Part shown: piece after piece, positions 9,966 through 21,700 of the stretch | Layout of the letters: each line of letters begins with the position of its first letter | Position numbering within the stretch: the stretch's first letter is position 1 | Assembly (NCBI GenBank): GCA_020310875.1 | Contig: CM035423.1 | Span: 117,035,865 to 117,099,864 of the forward strand | DNA length: 64,000 bases | Origin: Ceratopteris richardii | Lineage: Eukaryota; Streptophyta; Polypodiopsida; Polypodiales; Pteridaceae | Direction: 5' to 3' | Program-made: the position numbers and the translations under genes | Notes under the pieces: generated by a model | Database searches by the model: none | The model's input: only the letters and a program-made list of their open reading frames with translations | What the model was told of the DNA's origin: nothing

Positions 9966-10841
9966 CTCGCGATTGAATGGTTCTAACCCGTAGGCTTGAT
10001 TTATCCTTATGTGTGGGAACTTCATTCTTGGGAGAATCTTTTCTAAGTGCCACCTTGGGATCTCTGTGAGATAAGAACCTTCATTTGATTTAGAAGGCAT
10101 ATGATAGCCTTAGAGGCATTATAAGGCATTCGAAGGTCATATATTTTATGATATGAGGGATACTTGGCAAGAAACGTGGATAAGTCCAAGCACATGCATC
10201 ACCATGGCCTAGGATTATATATCTAGGTGGAGTTGGATTTTCGGAAACATAATCCCTCTTCCTTGAAAAGTTCTTGTTTGGTAACTTATTAGTAGGACTG
10301 GTAGATAACATTAGATATATAAAAGGTCATGGATTTATATAGATAATCATTTGTTTTTCCATATTCTATAACTTAACTAGCTAGATCATATCAGGACCAA
10401 ACAAATTCACATAAATGGGGCTTATCTTTATGTTTCTATTACACATGAAAAACAACTTTACATTTGTGCTTAGGAGAAAAATACATGATGATATTACTAT
10501 GTATTGAAATACATAGAAATAGAAGAATAGGGTTATTGGAACATAGAAAGGAGAGAAAAGTTTTTGTAATCTATTGACATATATGTTGGGGGTGATGCAA
10601 TGAAGTGAAGTTTAAAATCATTTAAAATGAGGTGTAAGAACCATGTAGGCTATGATGAGTTCATGAAAGGGATTAAGTCCAAATATGTACGGAGAACTTC
10701 AATCTTATAACATACAAAGAGACTTTGGGAATGTATGTACAAGGTTATTCAACTTGAACTCTCTAATGAAGAGACTTTCCTTAAAATAATAATAGTGCAC
10801 CTCAATGTGCTATGCATGAGCATGGAACAATGGGTTCTTTA
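9966..10841. other. AT-rich DNA between the LTR-edge-like block and the old Copia LTR
   Basis: No domain or repeat end recognised. It may include LTR sequence of the preceding fossil. Confidence 0.4.
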
Positions 10842-11217
10842 TATCATGAGAAAGGAGATAAGGAAGAGAGCTCTCACATGCTCTCACAAAGAAAGAGAGG
10901 AGCACACACAAATTGATGCAAGTAAGAAATATTTTCTTCTACTTCTTCTATCACATAAAGAGAATATACAAGAATGACCTAATGCAACAATACAACATCT
11001 ACAATATATAAAGAAACCCACACAAACAAAACCATAGTTGGCACAAATGAGCGAGTTGACAATAAAAAATGTGCCATCACGCTCGATAGATAAATCTAGT
11101 AAAGCTTACTACAAGCATCCCTAACATATATCAACATAATGACTATACACATTAGCAAGATGAAAAAGTGATATGTGTCATCCTCGATCATCACATGTTG
11201 AGCTTGATTTTTCAACA
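10842..11217 (-). repeat. downstream LTR of the outer Copia
   Basis: On the minus strand it starts TGTTGAAAAATCAAGCTCAACATGTG and is clearly related to the LTRs at 12618-13002 and 32915-33300, sharing GTGATATGTGTCATCCTCGATC, the AATATATAAAG block and the GAGATAAGGAAGAGAG end. It is more diverged from those two than they are from each other. The other LTR of this element was not found. Confidence 0.8.
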
Positions 11218-12617
11218 CCCCCCCTAAATCACAACACCATGTCGTCTAATCCAAGCATCCTTTGAAACTTCTTTAGGTTCTCTGCTCCAAGTGCTTTAGT
11301 GAAAATATCAACTACCTTTTCATTTATCCTCACATAATCAAGAAAATATCATGTGTCAATACCTTTTCTATGATGAAATGATAATGTTCATTGATATTCT
11401 TTTTTCTAACATGAAAAATAGGATTTCATGCTAATAGTATGTTGTTAAAATTATCACAAGAGATAATGATGGGCTTCTGCACTTTCACACCTAAATCTCC
11501 AAGTAGAATCTCTAGCAATGATGCATAACATGCTGCCATTGGAGCACCTCTATACTCATACTCCATGCTCAAAAAAGCAAGAGTGGGTTTTTTCTTAGAG
11601 CTCCATGTAGTAGTAGCACTTCCATGTGAGAATATAATGCCACTAGTAGATCTTCTATTTGGAACACGACCAACCCAATCTACATCAATGTATCCGTAAA
11701 CCTCCAATTTTGCACAAGCTTCATAAAACAATACATAATCCAAAGTAGCACTTACATAACATAGAATGCATCTCAAAGCATCTAAATGTTCTTTCATGGG
11801 AACTTGCATAATTCAACTTTCAATTCTTGTAGTGTAGCTTAGATCAATCCTTGTAATTGTGAGTTGTATCAAACTTTCCACATTTTTCTTGTACATTGTA
11901 ACATTTTCCAATGCTTCACCTGATGTAGTATCCAACTTCAAGTTCTTAGGTAATGGCATAGAAATTGGCTTGGAATTGGCCTTTCTAGCATACTCAAGGC
12001 ATGTTGTTGATGGGACAATAATATACCTATTTGTGTATATATTAACACAATGCCCAAGGAATCCCATAGCACACTAAGATCTTTCATGTCAAATTCTTGC
12101 ATAAGGAGTTACATGACCTCGTAAATGCTTTGTTCATTATCACCACCTACAATCAAGTCATCACCATAAATAACCAACGTGATGTCATCATCATCCTTAC
12201 TTGCATATAATGAGTGATCTCCATCACACATAGAAAGTCCATGGAGGTTAAATAATATGCAATGCTTGCATACCAAGCACAAGGGGCTTGTTTGAGCCCA
12301 TGCAATGCCTTTTTCAATGTTTAAACATATTTTGAATGCTTTGAATCCTCATATCCTTGTGGTTGGTCCATATATACATTTTCTTGCAACTCACCATGTA
12401 AGAAAGAATTCTTCACATCCATGTAATGAAAAATCCATCCTTTTGTTGTAGCCAATGCAAAAAGTGTTATAACACTAGACTTTTTAGATACATGGTTGGA
12501 TTTTTCCTCTTTATGTCTATGCATATGCTTTTCCTAACAATCGTGCTTTATACCTACTTATGGTACCATCAGCATTATGTTTTACCTTGTAAACCCACTT
12601 GCGACCTATGGGATTTT
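10842..12617 (-). mobile_element. Ty1/Copia fossil (outermost nest layer), 3' part
   Basis: Minus-strand element. Its downstream LTR lies at 10842-11217, preceded by the polypurine tract TTTAGGGGGGG (11218-11228 region). Behind it are the RNase H end and reverse transcriptase regions of a plant Copia pol: SSKKKPTLA and the tail of RNase H at 11426-11809, RT pieces with MDVKNSFLHGELQENVYMDQ at 12321-12524 and KWVYKVKHNADG near 12600. The interior is cut at 12617 by the insertion of a second Copia and resumes at 33301. It is the most decayed of the three nested elements, with many breaks, and cannot be active. Confidence 0.85.
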
Positions 12618-13002
12618 TTTCATGAGGAAGGAGATAAGGAAGAGAGTTCACACACACAATCTCACAATCAAGGAGAAGCACACACACAAATTGAGGCAAG
12701 GAAGAATGATCTTTTCCTCTTCTTCTTCTTCTATTACATAAAAAAGAATGTACAAGAATGACCTAAAAACAAGAATACAACTACTGCAATATATAAAGAC
12801 CAATACATAAGGAAAAACCTAATGTCCACGAATGAGTGAGCTGGCAAGAAATAAATGTTCCATCACTCTTAGTAGATAAATCTAATAAAGCTCAATGAAG
12901 TGTCCCTGACATATACTGGGGTGACCACTATACATGTCAGAGAAATGAAAAAGTGATATGTGTCATCCTCGATCATCACATGTTGAGCATGATATCTCAA
13001 CA
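12618..13002 (-). repeat. 3' LTR of the middle Copia
   Basis: It is preceded, in element orientation, by the polypurine tract GAGGGGGAG (13003-13012) and begins TGTTGAGATATC. It sits inside the RT region of the outer Copia; 12613-12617 (ATTTT) versus 33301-33305 (CTTTT) is a degenerate candidate target duplication. Confidence 0.9.
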
Positions 13003-13808
13003 CTCCCCCTCAAGCTCAATTTCATGTCCTCTAATCGAAGCATCTTCCAAAACATCTTCAACTTTTGTGCTCCAAGTGCTTTAGTGAAAATATCAGCAAT
13101 CCACTCATCTATTCTCACATAAACAAGATCAATATCACCTACTAATATTTTCTCTCTCATGAAGTGATAATGTACCTTGATATGCTTTGTTATAGCATGA
13201 AAAAAAGGTTCCATGTTGATCGTATGGTACTTAGATTATCACAATAGATGGTCATAGGATTTTGCACTTCCACATGTAAATCTACAAGTAGCATCTCCAA
13301 ACATGATGCCTCACATGCTTCCATTGCATCACCTCTATACTCAACCTCTATACTCGACAAAGCAACAGTGGGTTGCTTCTTGCTGATAGCTACACCTCCA
13401 AATGAGAATAGAAAGCCACTAGTAGATCTTTTATCTAGAGTACTACCAGCCCAACCTGCATCAGTGTATCCATGAACCTGCAAATCTACACCAGCTTCAT
13501 AAAACAATTCATAATCCAAAGTAGCACTCACATAACGTAGAGTGCCCCTCAGAGCATCCAAATGTGGCTTCTTGGGAACCAACATAAATTGACTTTCAAG
13601 TCCAACAGTGTAGCTTAGATCAGTCCTTGTAATTTAGAGATATATCAAACTTCCCACAATTTTCCTGTACATAGTAGCATTTTCCAATGCTTCACTTGAT
13701 GTAGTATCCAACTTCAAATTTTGATCTAATGGCATAGAAATTGTCTTGCAATCAGCCATACCATACTTTTGCAGCATATTCAAGGCATATTGCCTTTGTG
13801 ACATCCAT
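13003..13808 (-). mobile_element. middle Copia: RNase H and distal RT region
   Basis: Contains the Copia RNase H signature around 13190-13585 (HGYTDAGWAGSTLDKRSTSG, EVEYRGDAMEACEA and YCDN) and, further right, the start of the RT-RNase H linker (SQRQYALNML type). The right edge, TCCAT at 13804-13808, is the left copy of the Gypsy target duplication. Confidence 0.9.
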
Positions 13809-13935
13809 TGTTAGCTCCGAAAATGGTTGATTTTTATGCTCTAATGTGGTTTTATTTGGCAGGAAATTTGTTTGATTTCAGGTATTGCAGAATGAATTTG
13901 ATAATTGATAAGAAGCATGCAGAGATATTGATTGC

Positions 13936-14417
13936 AGGGATGTGGAGAAAAGGTTTCACTTGAAAAAGGCCCTTGTGCTTTTGATGTTGGAGGATATTTT
14001 ATCATCAAGGGTTCTGAGAAGGTCTTGATAACACAAGAGGAGAAGTCCAGAAGGCTTATTTGCACGTCCTTACGTAATGGTAAAGGTTTTCATGCAAGAT
14101 ATCCCTTGGCAAATAAGGGAATGACATCAAGGATTTCAAACGTGATAGTGAGCTTCAAACCTGAGATAAATGCAGTGGTTTTGCTTCGTGCATTGGGTAT
14201 AACTTCAGATAGGGAATTGATCGAAATTATTGGTCTGGATGTTGAAGATACCAAGATGTTCGATTTGATTAGGCCTTCTTTAAAATCTGCTGAACTAGAA
14301 ATGTTGGGCTATCTGTGGGATGATGAAAAGAAACGTCTGAGATATGGAAACCAAGACATTAAAGATGCTGCCTTGCTTACTATAAAGAAAAATTTGAACA
14401 GCCGGACAGAAGAGTGA
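13936..14417 (+). pseudogene. host RNA polymerase second-largest-subunit fragment inside the left LTR
   Basis: About 160 residues are open and match the core of the second-largest subunit of nuclear DNA-dependent RNA polymerases: GGYFIIKGSEKVLITQE, the invariant G-G-Y-F-I-I-x-G-x-E-K-V region, followed by SFKPEINAVVLLRALG and the helical SDRELIEIIG...LIRPSL segment typical of the lobe. This is only part of a protein of about 1,200 residues, and catalytic regions are absent. The 'D...LIRPSL' spacing looks closest to the Pol II-type subunit, but Pol III and Pol IV/V subunits are not excluded. TTGCAG at 13932-13936 just before the match resembles a splice acceptor, so capture from unspliced or genomic sequence is plausible. 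It has no own start and ends at 14417, where the family continues. Confidence 0.8.
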
Positions 14418-16764
14418 GCTTCTCAAATCCTGAACCGATGCCTTTTTTCCAGATCTAGGATATAATGACCTCATGAAGGCCATGCATGTGGGGATTTTTT
14501 TTCGAGGAGCAGGACACCAATGGGGGGTTTCGTGAGATATAGGTGTGGGAGGTCTCCATCAAAAAGGAGGAAGCGGGTTCTGCTGGTAGAGGGTTCCTTC
14601 TTCACTTTGGCCCACAGAACGTCTTCAATTTTGTGGGGGGTATTCTGCGTGGATATGCAGGTAGAGAGGCAGATTCGGAGGCGGATTGGGGGTCGATCAC
14701 GGATAACAGCAACAAGGGAAAGAAAAAGGTGGTTTCTTTTGCCATTTTCCCATTTATTGAGGTGGAGGGCAACCCCGTTTTTGGCTCTGACAAGCGAAAC
14801 AGAAAAGGGGGAAGTTTCTTTTTTTTGTTTGGATCTGTACAGGCACACAGGGGGGGGGGCACTTTCTGTTACACACGACCAGGGGCGGCAACAAAGGGAG
14901 GCTCTCGTTCAGCTTTGGGGGGATGTTTTTTTTTGGGTCCTATGCGATTATCTTCAGGACGGGGAGGATGCTGCTGGCGTTCAAGGTGTAGATGGCCAAC
15001 GGAGGCTGCTGAGGTTTCGGGGGCTGTGAAGGGGGTTTTTTTTCTTTTTTGTTTCTTCGCCCTATGCGCTGGGAGGAGTCTGCTCTATTCCTGTTGCTGT
15101 TCTGGCTGGAGGAACAGAAGGATGGGGGTGCCCCAAGATGTACAAGACTGCAAGGGTCGACCGAAGGAGATAACTCTACGGAGGAGGAAATCAAATGTTG
15201 GCTGAACTGATATGTCTACGGTAATTGCTGTCGTCGTCTTCCTCTCGTTTGCCATAGGGTAAAATGATCTCTCAGATGGTTCTCTTCCACTTTGGTAACG
15301 TGAATAACAGTCATCTATGTATGGCCCTATCACCATGAGTGTCTAAATAGCGAATGTATCCGACCCCAACTGAACCAGCATCACAAATATTTCTGAGTTC
15401 TTTTGCTCGTTAATACCTTGTTTTTTCTTGTGATTTGATGCCTTTGCGCAACTTTATGCTTTCCCAATGATGTGATTCATCACGCAATTCTTACCGCATC
15501 CTTCTATTTGATCATTCCTCTCTGTGAGCCTATCTCTTGTGATTGATTTGACACAGAGGAGGCAAGTTGTTGCTTTTGCAGGCTTTGATGTGCCCATACA
15601 GATGGATATATCTGTTGAAGGGATAATGTTTTTTGGCGTTTAAGGCTGGGGGAAGCTCAAGGGTATCCATTAGAGCAGTGCACACGGGGAGAGAGTCTTG
15701 GGGGTAGTGCAAAAGGCAATACATGATGATATGCAGACTTTTCATCCAGAGCCGCTTGGATAATTTTGTGTCCTATAGATGGAATCGATAGGCATGATGG
15801 ATGGGTTCTTGCCAAGAAATTATAGCTTATAGGTGGGATACATGCTCTAACCAAGGCCTCGCTGAAGGGAATTGTTTATAGAGAAGTGTTAAGGGTAATC
15901 ATGCAGGAGATGATCTTTGGGGGTGATTATAAGCAGATGGGAGTATTTTGATGAGAGGGTTTTTGCGATATCTACTTGCCGAGGTTCAGAGGAGGTTTTT
16001 TGGCTCCCTAATAAGAGCACATGAGAGCTTTTGTTTTGTTTCTTGAAAGGATAAAGGAAGATCGACTTCACTGATAAGTGGGTCTAGATTGTAGCGCAAA
16101 ATCATGTGATCTGACCAATCTTATGATAGCAGGGAACGAAAGCATAAGACGTCCCCGTCTACAAACAAAGAACGATGTAGGTTTTGTACGCTAAAAAATG
16201 GAGATAGACTGTTTTGTGGGAAGTACATTGGCAAGCATTGGACATCAGCACATCTGCAACAAAGGGTGAATGCATAGGACTGACTCCAAATCCATTTTGC
16301 ATTAGGTAGCAGAGGTAAATGAAATGGTGTATCTGAGGGAACGTAGAAGAGAAGGAGTGGCTGCTTGCATCTATGGGGAGCTTTCAGACATTTTCCAACA
16401 AAAGGCAAAAGAAGCATTGCCTCTAGGTGCTTCAACAATACCTTCTGAATAATATATTGCATGAAGCTTTTCAGTTAGCCCAAACAAATCGCGGGTGGTG
16501 CGAGGAGGAGGAGATGAGGTCCCATCATGAGAAAATGAGTGCCCACATTATTGTATAGTGGTGGCACAAACAACACTATTTTTAACCCTAGTGATGACAA
16601 ATACAGTCAAACTTGTTAATCCCACTACTCATCAACCAGGGTGCGAGGTGGGAAGTTCATTATTGAGAAAATCCACGTCGTGAATGTACTGCTATATGCA
16701 GACAATTGGAGTAAATTTTTTGCTCTCCTTGATACTAAATTAGTATGCTGAAGAGCGAATATAG
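14418..16764 (+). other. LTR interior without recognised genes
   Basis: Includes a G-rich, higher-GC section (14500-15200) with runs such as G10 at 14859-14869. Open frames of up to 220 residues occur here on both strands, but composition is low-complexity and no domain is recognised. Frames at 15657-15854 and 16121-16462 on the minus strand are also open; their presence in both LTRs is not evidence of function, since the LTRs are young copies of each other. Confidence 0.5.
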
Positions 16765-16950
16765 ATGCATCATGCAGGAAGAGGTCTTCTCGATGAAACT
16801 TATTGGTGGCTGTATATAATGGTGCAAAAGTATGGTTTGAGTCCAGCTGAGAAGCATTATGAGTGCATAGTTGACTGCTTTTGGAAGGTCATCATGGGCT
16901 TGAGCTGGAAAGAAGAGCTGACCTTCGGATGCTGTGGAAACCATGTATAA
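16765..16950 (+). pseudogene. PPR-protein tail-like fragment inside the left LTR
   Basis: The translation contains HAGRGLLDET...YGLSPAEKHYECIVD. In plant PLS-class pentatricopeptide repeat proteins the last repeats read HAGLVDEG...YG(I/L)xPxxEHYxCMVDLLGRAG, so the match in order and spacing is good over about 40 residues. These proteins bind organellar RNA; here only a scrap remains and similarity fades after IVD. It lies in the same orientation as the polymerase fragment upstream. Confidence is limited by length. Confidence 0.6.
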
Positions 16951-16990
16951 AAGATGTGCCAGGAGAGGGATAAAAAAGGACAGATCTTGA

Positions 16991-17173
16991 AAGTACAGTG
17001 ACATTGTTCGTGGTGTTGAGTCATGTCGCTCTGCTGATTTCTTTTATGATCTACTCCATGATTCTGGTGCATCCCCGAGGTTAAATTTTTTTCAAGATGC
17101 TGTCTCTCGCGGCAAGGAATCTCAAAAGATTCTGATACACTCCACGCAACATTTAGAGGATAATGTCATATAG
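16991..17173 (+). pseudogene. unassigned coding-like stretch in the left LTR
   Basis: A 60-codon open stretch without ATG, containing SCRSADFFYDLLHDSGASPR and FFQDAVSRGKESQKIL, has protein-like composition and ends in a stop. I do not recognise the family. A further open stretch in another frame, 17245-17454 (REHYTEL...LLDEDTSCLEW), runs to the LTR end. Both may belong to a third captured gene or continue the PPR-like one; this is inference. Confidence 0.35.
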
Positions 17174-17412
17174 CCTATGCATGAAGAAGGAACTCGAGTG
17201 GACCGGACCGTCCTCTTATTGAATCCTTTGTAGATGGAAGTGCTTTGAGTACACGTGAGCACTATACAGAACTCAAGTCAGTTAGTTTGCTTGATGAAGA
17301 CACTTCTTGTTTGGAATGGATATATACACATCCAAATAGACCGATTCCGAGGGGTTTGAACAAAAATAAAGTCTCGTGTAATCATCTTTTCCTTGGGCTC
17401 AAGAGCAAATCA

Positions 17413-17434
17413 TTTGGTGCGTCTGCCGGGAATT
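17413..17434 (+). promoter_or_regulatory. primer binding site-like sequence
   Basis: Two bases after the LTR comes TGGTGCGTCTGCCGGGAA (17415-17432). It begins TGG, as sites complementary to a tRNA CCA end do, and partly matches (about 13 of 18) the tRNA-Asp site TGGCGCCGTTGCCGGGGA used by Athila/Tat elements. The exact primer tRNA is not settled. Confidence 0.65.
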
Positions 17435-17518
17435 TGCTTGGTACGTCTCTATAAGAGAGTGCCATAGGTTCGCCTAGCGCCACAGGTTGGCCGAGCTTGC
17501 GGACCCAAGATCTAGTAC

Positions 17519-18700
17519 ATGAGCGAGGGAAGCTCATCGTCAGGAGCAACACAAACGCAAAGAGAGGAACGCGCTCAGAGAAGAGCCCTTGAAAGAGAAA
17601 GGAGAAGGTGGGAACCGCCAGGTGAGTGGACCTCGATTGGCTCGAAGAAATCAGTCAAAAACGTGTACTCCCATAGGAGAGTCGCGAGTCAAGTACGGAA
17701 GTTTGAAGGAGGGATCCTGAGGCCACGTGCATTAAACTTCTGGGATCGAAGTGATATCGACATCACACCTCTGTTCGAAATGGCTCAGCGGATTTCGGTT
17801 CACTTGGGGGACTTCACCAAGTTTTCAGGTACTTGGGACGAAGATCCGGATAGTTTTATCCAGTTGTTTGAGGTTACTTGTGAGGCCAATGATGTAGTTG
17901 ACCAGGATCAAAGGTTGAGAATTTTTCTGGCTATTCTCCGTGATGAGGCAGCCAATTGGTATGGGAATTTGACACCACAAGAGCGTGGAACTTATCAGAT
18001 GCTCAAGGAAGCCTTTTTGGCAAAGTTTCGACGACAAGGCTTCCAAGATAGATTGGCCCAACAGATGGATTACTTGCGACAAGGAGTCAATGAGAGCATT
18101 GATAACTACATTCAAAGAATGGAAACGTTAGTAAGAAAGATGGGCGTGAATGCCCCGAACGATGAGACATTGAAACGAAGGTTCATTTCGGGATTGCGAG
18201 ATCCTACGGTACAGCAGCATATCAGCCTGACAAGACCTGCGACCTTAATGGATGCTAAAGAGCAAGCGAGGCTTTGGGAGGAAGTACAATTATGCCAACA
18301 AAGGAAGATGGAGCTCTTATACGAGCCTATGGGAGGCCCAGGAAACATACCAATGAAGGATCCGGGTCAAGGAAGTCCCGCATTGACAACCCCAGCTTTT
18401 GTAGCCGCCACTAGCACGCCAAGCGAGGTAAAGCCTGCGCTAACCAAAGAACGAATATTGGAGTTGGTCACGCAAGCTATAAAAGATGCCACAATCACTC
18501 AGGAGACATACACAGTAAAACCAAAGGTCACAACAAACCCGAATCAAGTGTTTCGATCAAATACATGGTGTGGAAAATGCCATGGTTACGGCTATTGGCT
18601 TCAGAATGCCCTACAGTCTCGAGAGTATTCACAGATAGATCGCCACCTAGGATGTGTTGTACTTTTTGTGGAAGAACAAATCACACAGAGGACCGATGTT
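17519..18700 (+). mobile_element. Gypsy gag region
   Basis: Basic, charged N terminus, then a retrotransposon gag domain (GTWDEDPDSFIQLFEVTCEA, ILRDEAANWYGNL, FRRQGFQDRLAQQM, FISGLRDPTVQQHI), about 280 residues, then a linker leading to nucleocapsid. The gag is expected to form the virus-like particle. It belongs to the fossil at 13809-29130. Confidence 0.92.
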
Positions 18701-21700
18701 ACAACAAGAGAGCCTATGAAGAAAGGACCATGAAATCAGGAGATACAAGAGACAGACCTTACACGGGATTGCCCGCTCAAAGTGTACCACCTACATCTCG
18801 TTGGGAAAACAGACCTACTTATGGATATGGTGCTCAGGGTCAAGGAGGAGACTATCCAAGAGGAGCCGCACGTGATCAAAGAAGAGATGGTCCAATCCAG
18901 TGCTGGAGATGTCATGGCTTTGGCCATACTCAATCTAGGTGTCCAAACGAAAAGAAACCAATTGACTATACCCCACTATGTAGGTACTGTAGTGGTGAGG
19001 GCCACTTTGATGAAGATTGTCCGAAACAAAGAGATGCCGCCGGCAAGGAAAAAGGACCAGTAGGGTCCTCGAATTATGTTGATACTCAAATGCATTCCAC
19101 ATCGAGAGTTCAAGAGCACGTTCCTACGATCGGAGTAGTGTTCAAGAGACCGAACCCTCAAGAAGGCTCTAGCTCGTCAATGCACTTTGTGGATGCTTAC
19201 GAGGCCAAGAAACCACACAAAGATCCAAATGTGGCAGTAGTCACAAGGACTCAAGAGTACTCGAAGAAGAATCCAGGAGGCGAAGGTGAAGAAGGGAGTC
19301 AAGAGAGGATAGCTGAACACGAAGAGGTAGAAAACCAAGTTGGAGGATTTGCTGAGCAGCAAGAGTTTGAGGATGGGGAAGAGGTTGAGATTCTTCCACC
19401 AGTGACCAAGGAGTTTGTGCCGGGCATAGCACCATTCCCTGAAAGATTGAAAGCTCTTAAGATTAGAAAGGAAAGACAAAGTTCGGAAGAAGTAGATATC
19501 GTGAAGTTGCTCGCTGACACGGAAGTCACGTTGGACATTGGCACATTGCTAAAATGTTCACCTGTTTATAGGAAACAATTCTACAACGAATATATTAAGA
19601 AGCCGAGGAAAGCTCGAGATAAAAATAGGCAAGATAAAGATGTCCAAGGGATCATTCAAAGTATTACGACGCAAATTGATTCAAATGCTCTAGCTGTGAC
19701 GGTCGAGATTAAAGGATATGCAGTCCCTGGTGCTCAGTTAGATAGTGGAGCCGCAGTCAATCTGATGACTGAGTTCATGATGAAAGCTTTGGGCCTCAAC
19801 CACATGGAAGAGACGCCGATGTCTTTGAGAATGGCAGATCAAACACAAGTGAAGCCTGCGGGTCTTTTGAAGAATGTAAGCACAGTTGTGGGCCGTTTAG
19901 AGTTTAAAGTTGATTATCTGATAGTAAGACCAAGGACCTCAGAGGCTACCTTCTCGATCTTACTTGGACGGCCATGGTTGGTGCAAGCCGAATGTGTGCA
20001 TGACTGGCGCACAGGTTTTATTTCAATAGGGCCAAAGTCTGATCGGATTCAGTTGCAAGTATCCCCACCCTCGAGCAACAAGAAGAAGACAATAATAGTC
20101 GATGAGATGGAAAAGAAAGAGAAGGAGAAAGCAAGGCACGAGATTGCACGAGCTAGGTTTTCCTTGAACACAGACAACTACAAGAATCTGCTTCAAGACG
20201 GGTTCAACTTGCAGCTCTTTAAGAATCAAGACACGAAGATGGGAGAATATCAAAATCCATTGCTCTATAACGACGATTCCGATCAGGAGTTGCTAGGATG
20301 GTTGACGCATACAAGAGAATTTGAGTGCTACATGTTGAGTATAGACGCAAAGGAAAATAAATTTACTCAATCCCTGGAGAAGGGAACTTCAAGGGAAGAG
20401 CTGAAACTAGAATTAGCTCCGACGATGGAAGTGCAACAGTTGCGAGAAAGAGTTAGAATGCTAGAAGCAGAAATTCTAAAGAGAGATCGAGAATTGGAAA
20501 AGGAAGCGAAGAGTAAGACTAAAGTGTCGGAAGCCATTGCAAAAGTTGCATTAAAGAAATTAGGTTCAATCGAAAGAGAACAAGACAATGATTTACTGGC
20601 CAACCATGCACGCGTGATTGGAGAGCACATTCCAATCACAACTTCATCAAGGAATAAGGAATATTCGCGAGAAGCTCAGTTGGAAAAATGGGAAGTTTTT
20701 CCAGAAAAGTTCCTGAGCGTGGGATCAGAGCTACCAGATGGAGTACGAGATTGTATTAAAACGACACTCAAAAATTTCAGCAAGGCCTTTGCATGGTCAT
20801 ACAGTGATCTGAGAGGAATTGATCCCCGAATCTGCCAACATTATATAGATTTGGAAGAAGGTACCCGGCCAATATGTCAACGACTCAGGCGAACGAATCC
20901 AGTCTACTCGGAATTGATCAAGCTGGAATTGACCAAATTATTGGAAGCAGGATTCATATATCCTATCGCATCCAGTGAATGGGTATCACCAATTGTAGTT
21001 GTTCCGAAGAAAAATAAGAAAATCCGTATTTGCATAGACTATCGGAAGTTGAACGAGCGCACAAAGAAGGATCATTTCCCCTTGCCATTCACTGATCAAA
21101 TATTGGACAGAGTGGCTGGCCATAAATTGTACTCATTCTTGGATGGTTTCAGTGGGTACAACCAGATCCAAATCCATGAAGAGGATCAATCCAAAACTAC
21201 TTTCACGACAGAATGGGGTACGTACGCATATCGGGTGATGCCATTTGGATTATGCAATGCACCGGCCACATTCCAAAGAGCAATGATAGCTGCATATCAA
21301 GACTACCTGCAGGATTGGATGGAGATATTTCTCGATGATTTTGCAATCAGACGCGACGATGAAAACATGATAGAGAGGATCGAAGCGATTTTAAGAAGAA
21401 GCATTGAAAAAGGCATCGCATTGAATCCTGAAAAGTGTACATTTGGAGTACGAAGAGGATTGCTTTTGGGACATGTTATTTCTGAAAAAGGGATTGCGGT
21501 TGACGAGGAAAAAGTGGAAAAATTTGGACAACTTCCACCTCCGCAAAATTTGCGACAACTCAGAGGATTCTTAGGCCATGCGAATTATTATCGACGATTT
21601 ATATTAAATTTTGCATCCATAGCCGCACCACTGACGAATCTTTTGAGGAAAGACCAACAATACCAATGGACTGAAGAGTGTCAAGTTGCATTCAACTCGA

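Larger units (their letters stand above)
13809..17412 (+). repeat. left LTR of the Gypsy element (3604 bp), host-gene-bearing
   Basis: TG...CA ends, and aligned end to end with 25526-29130 at about 98.7% identity by eye. It is unusually long for an LTR and contains coding-like host fragments at 13936-14417, 16765-16950 and 16991-17173. A GC-rich, G-run-rich stretch spans 14500-15200. I do not see a clear TATA box that would fix the U3/R boundary. Confidence 0.93.

Noticed and set aside
14543-15205. A 220-residue plus-strand gene in the LTR
   Set aside because: Low-complexity, G-run-driven frame; seen in both LTRs only because they are recent copies of each other.
16121-16462. A 113-residue minus-strand gene in the LTR, also at 27839-28180
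   Set aside because: No recognisable domain; conservation between LTRs is not evidence of selection.
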